From assembly GCA_020736575.1 (NCBI GenBank), contig JAGPYM010000140.1, positions 1 to 18,501 of the forward strand: a stretch of DNA of 18,501 nt. Direction: 5' to 3'. Position numbers and translations under genes: made by a program. Under the pieces are notes generated by a model. The model saw nothing but the letters and a program-made list of their open reading frames with translations, made no database searches and was not told where the DNA came from. The stretch comes from Thelonectria olida (taxonomy: Eukaryota; Ascomycota; Sordariomycetes; Hypocreales; Nectriaceae). The first letter of the stretch is position 1. Each line of letters opens with the position of its first letter. Positions 15,531-18,501 of the stretch are shown here, piece after piece.

Positions 15531-16071
15531 TTACGTAGTCAGCCCATCACCATATTCCACTAGGCAACTCAGCCATGTCTATTTCCATCGCATAATGGAG
15601 GTCAAGGCAGAATAGACGAGATTCAGGGGCAGACTATGAGGAATGCTGCAGAAGTCCGATAGCTTGCATGAGCTGACAAGAGGCACTGCCCGCTTGGTGA
15701 TAATCGGTCATCCTCCGAGTGCGTGACAACACACTAGTCGCTTTGTTGTAACCCTGGTGCTATCGTCTTAATTTCGCACCTTCCATCTCGGGTAATGAAG
15801 ACGGGGCAGCCGACGACCAACAACTGAATCACTCTCCGCTGGACCCGAGGGAGCCCGAGTGTAACCGGAAACGCTGCAGCCGACAGGCGTCACTTCATCC
15901 AGTCATCCATCCGAGATGATGGGGGTTTGCTCGAGAGGAGACCGCTGCACTGCATTCTCCCGTTATCTCGGACAATTCCTGAACCGCCGAGCCAAACCAA
16001 CACAGGGGCATCAAGAGACAGCCCCTCACTGCCTCGCCACATCATCTCGTGGCCTGAGGTCTGACTCCTAA
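15531..16071. other. stretch without a supported gene
   Basis: Moderate GC, no frame over 60 codons on either strand that looks coding, and no repeat that I can see. It may be decayed coding DNA, since relic-like frames flank it on both sides. Confidence 0.4.
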
Positions 16072-16464
16072 CGTTGGTCAGGCAAAGCTCTCGGTGACTC
16101 CGGAATCGTCAAACTTTACCACGGTTCCGTGGCCAACGAAAAGGGGGGGAGGGCTGTGCTTCAGCTCATCAGCTCCTCGCTGGACGCCAACGCCATCTCC
16201 GCCAATGCACATTAGGCATTGACGTGGTCAGCCACTGAGGCATTTTCGCGGTTGGCTAGCTCCTTGTCGGAGGCCTCACGAAGATCAACATCCCCGTTGG
16301 GGTGCTTGCTGCTTGAGAGAATGGATGGCGATGACGGGAGGCTGCAAGGATGCTGGAGCACTGGTCTTGAGAGCGATGGTTTATCGGATCAGTCAATGGA
16401 TAGTTACCAGGAAAGAGGGATAATGGTAGAACCCATACAATTTGGAAGCGAGAAAAAGAGGTGA
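16072..16464 (+). pseudogene. doubtful open frame with one in-frame stop
   Basis: After a TAA at 16069 one plus frame reads RWSGKALGDSGIVKLYHGS, VANEKGGRAVLQLISSSLD, ANAISANAH, then TAG (16213-16215), and continues in the same frame for 83 codons (ALTWSATEAFSRLASSLSEA and on) to a stop at 16464. The first half looks like real protein; the second is Ser- and Gly-rich and less convincing. A CAG-to-TAG change would account for the stop. An overlapping minus frame of 136 codons (16256-16666) is Pro/Ser/Arg-rich with no motif and argues that long frames arise by chance here. Confidence 0.25.
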
Positions 16465-16826
16465 GAGTTTGGGAAGAATCGCACCATGCAACTGGTCGCG
16501 CCGTGCCGAGTAAGAGAGAAGGGGAGTGCCGCCGATGTGATTGCCGAAGATGTCCGAGAGCAACAGTATTGAGACCATGCGGCATAGTGGGTGACGCAGC
16601 AAACCCTGGGAAGAAGGAAGGCCAAGGGCTGCGATGAAACGACGACGGAGGACGGCCAGAAGTCAAGAATACAAGTATACGAGGGTCAATGGAGGTTGGG
16701 TGGAAGCGCCGCTCTTATATGAAAAGGGTCACGTGATGCTGGTGTTGGGAGTAAGCGGCGATGGCGCCTTGCCTAAACGGGTGTGCCGCCATTTCCAAAG
16801 GGGGAAGCAGCGACTTCGCGATTACC
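16465..16826. other. stretch before the AT-rich block, no supported gene
   Basis: Moderate GC, with short frames only. CACGTG, an E-box type palindrome, occurs near 16731. The base composition stays ordinary right up to the edge of the AT-rich block. Confidence 0.4.
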
Positions 16827-18501
16827 TTTTAATTTAATTAATCTTTTAAGTTAAATATTATATTAAAAAGATTTAATAATAAATTATAACTATTAAATAT
16901 AATATTTATATAAGAATCTTAATATTTACTTCTTATATATTATATATACTTAATATAATACTTATATATTAAATATTATATATAACTTTTTAAAAAGTTT
17001 TAACTATTAAAATAAATTATATATTTTTATAATTAATTTTATTAAAAAAACTTAAAAATTATTTTTTTTATACATTTTAATAATACTAACTTATAATATA
17101 ATAATATATTACTAGTTATAATTGTAAAAGCTAGAGCTATAGTAAAAAATAAAAATTAAAAGCTTTAGGAGTAAATAAAAAAATAGAAAGTAAAAATATT
17201 TAAATTTTAATTAAATATTTAGAATTAGTAAATTAAAGCAGTTATAAAAATATAAAAAAGGTTCTAATTAGTTAAATATTTATTATAAATATTAATAATT
17301 AAATTAGGTTAAATAAGGGGAGAAAAACCCTTATTTTTTATATATAATAAATTAGGTCCTATTAGCCCTAGGTAAAAGATATATATATTAGATAAAAACT
17401 CTATTATTCCTTTATATAATAGTATTTAAAAAGCTTATAAGTGTATTTCTTTTTATTTAAATAGTTAGTTAAAAGTGAAAGATTTAAAAGCTATATTACA
17501 TTATTATATATTTTAATATGCCTTTCTATTTAGAATTATATGCCTTATTAGGGCGGATATGACCTATTAAAGTAAGGGTAGTATATATTAATAGGTCTGC
17601 TTTTTTAATTTAGAAATAAGTGAAATATTTTAAATAAAAATATAACTAATTAGAAATATAAGGTAAAAAATATATTATTATAATTCTTATATTTTACAAA
17701 TTTAATAATAAATAAAATATATTTAAATTATTCTATTTTATATATTTTAAGCTTATATAAAAACTGGCTTTTATAGCCCCCCTAAAGCTATATTATATCT
17801 AGTTTTTTATAAATATATTACTAAATATATTATAGATTTTAAAATAAAAGTCTTTTTATCTAATTTTAATAAATTTAAGTATTTATAATTAAATATATAT
17901 TTTTATTAAAGAGAAAGTATTTTAAAACCTTTTAGTTATAAGATTTATAAGGGAAATTTTTAAAACTTTTTATAATTAAAAAATTAAAAAATATTATTTA
18001 AGAAAAATATAAGATAAAAACCTTAGTTATATAAAGAAAATCCTTAATAATATAAAATAAAAAACTTATTTATTATTTACTTTTTAAAATATAATTATTT
18101 AAAAATAAATCTTTTAATAATTTATAAAATTCTATTAGTTTTAAATCTTTTATAAAAAAATCTATTATATTATTTTTAAATTTTATATATAAAATCTTTA
18201 TATTTTTTTATTTAACTTTTTTTTAAAAAAATAATAAGTTATATTTATATATTTAGCTTTTTTATAATAAAAATAATTCTTAGCTAAGGTTTTAATAGCC
18301 TTATTATTTATTAATATAAAAGGTATATATTATTTTTATTTAAAAAGAGATTTTCTAATAAATAATTATATATATTATTGAAACTTTTAGCTTTTTTAAT
18401 TACTCTTTTAAAAGTTATATATTTTACTTTTATAATTAAATTTGTAATATATTTCTACTTATAGCTATGTTAATTTAGAAATATTTTATATAGTAAATTA
18501 C
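16827..18501. repeat. extreme AT-rich block with RIP signature, probable decayed transposon DNA
   Basis: From about 16827 to the window end the sequence is nearly all A and T, with G+C roughly 10-15 percent by eye. TpA is very common, while CpA, TpG and CpG are almost absent; the C residues that remain stand mostly before T or C, and the G residues after A or G. This is what RIP leaves after exhausting its targets (CpA to TpA on both strands). No frame of 60 codons or more survives. The left edge is abrupt, over about ten bases. The parent element cannot be told; islands such as GGGCGGATATGACC near 17551 are the least altered parts. Such blocks are usually heterochromatic and DNA-methylated in species that keep the pathway. 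The block continues beyond the window. Confidence 0.88.

Noticed and set aside
16256..16666. Minus-strand 136-codon frame.
   Set aside because: Pro/Ser/Arg-rich, no motif; it overlaps another open frame on the plus strand, which suggests chance openness.
16827..18501. Mitochondrial DNA insertion or centromere as an explanation of the AT-rich block.
   Set aside because: No mitochondrial gene, tRNA or regular satellite unit is visible, and the selective loss of CpA and TpG fits RIP better; a centromere cannot be judged from sequence alone.
1..18501. CRISPR array, prokaryotic operon or phage-type defence system.
   Set aside because: Introns, RIP and gene families all point to a fungus; the only direct repeats are the short tandem units listed, without CRISPR-like spacers.

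Overview
The window looks like nuclear DNA from a filamentous ascomycete (Pezizomycotina, perhaps a Sordariomycete). The signs are short introns with fungal GTAAGT/GTGAGC donors, a NACHT-WD40 type repeat protein, a fungal Helitron protein of the DUF6570 type, a fungal Mutator-like (MULE) transposase, a Myb/SANT protein of a type common in these fungi, and a block of extreme AT richness with the mark of repeat-induced point mutation (RIP). No species can be named from the sequence alone.

Layout, left to right. (1) 3-683: the 3' end of a WD40-repeat protein, probably the sensor tail of a fungal NLR/STAND protein, cut by the window edge. (2) 1265-2862, minus: a broken Helitron gene (zinc-finger/DUF6570 part only) with one frameshift and one in-frame TAA. 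(3) 2991-4221: two head-to-head unrecognised genes, one minus with a good intron and six cysteines, one plus. (4) 4373-6637, minus: a long uninterrupted MULE transposase. (5) 6638-7290: intergenic, with small palindromes. (6) 7291-9111, minus: an intact single-exon FAD enzyme resembling 3-ketosteroid delta-1-dehydrogenase, with a bZIP-like inverted repeat upstream. (7) 9112-10781: non-coding DNA with a 17-bp tandem repeat, a 15-bp periodic motif and a decayed copy of a Myb/SANT gene end. (8) 10782-11391, plus: a small two-exon gene with an AT-hook-like motif. (9) 11392-12665: mostly non-coding, with a decayed open frame and a tRNA T-arm-like sequence. (10) 12666-14827, minus: a four-exon, apparently intact Myb/SANT gene. 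(11) 14828-16826: no convincing intact gene, but two decayed or doubtful reading frames. (12) 16827-18501: the AT-rich block, starting at a sharp edge.

The genes do not form an obvious pathway or operon-like cluster. The picture is an accessory, transposon-rich compartment next to a RIP-silenced block: an NLR-like tail, two transposon classes, a lone secondary-metabolism-type flavoenzyme, two putative DNA-binding proteins and several gene relics. I found no clear sign of a new multi-gene system. The most useful leads are the SANT gene with its decayed partial duplicate, the lone KstD-like enzyme, the possible secreted six-cysteine protein, and the decayed reading frames.
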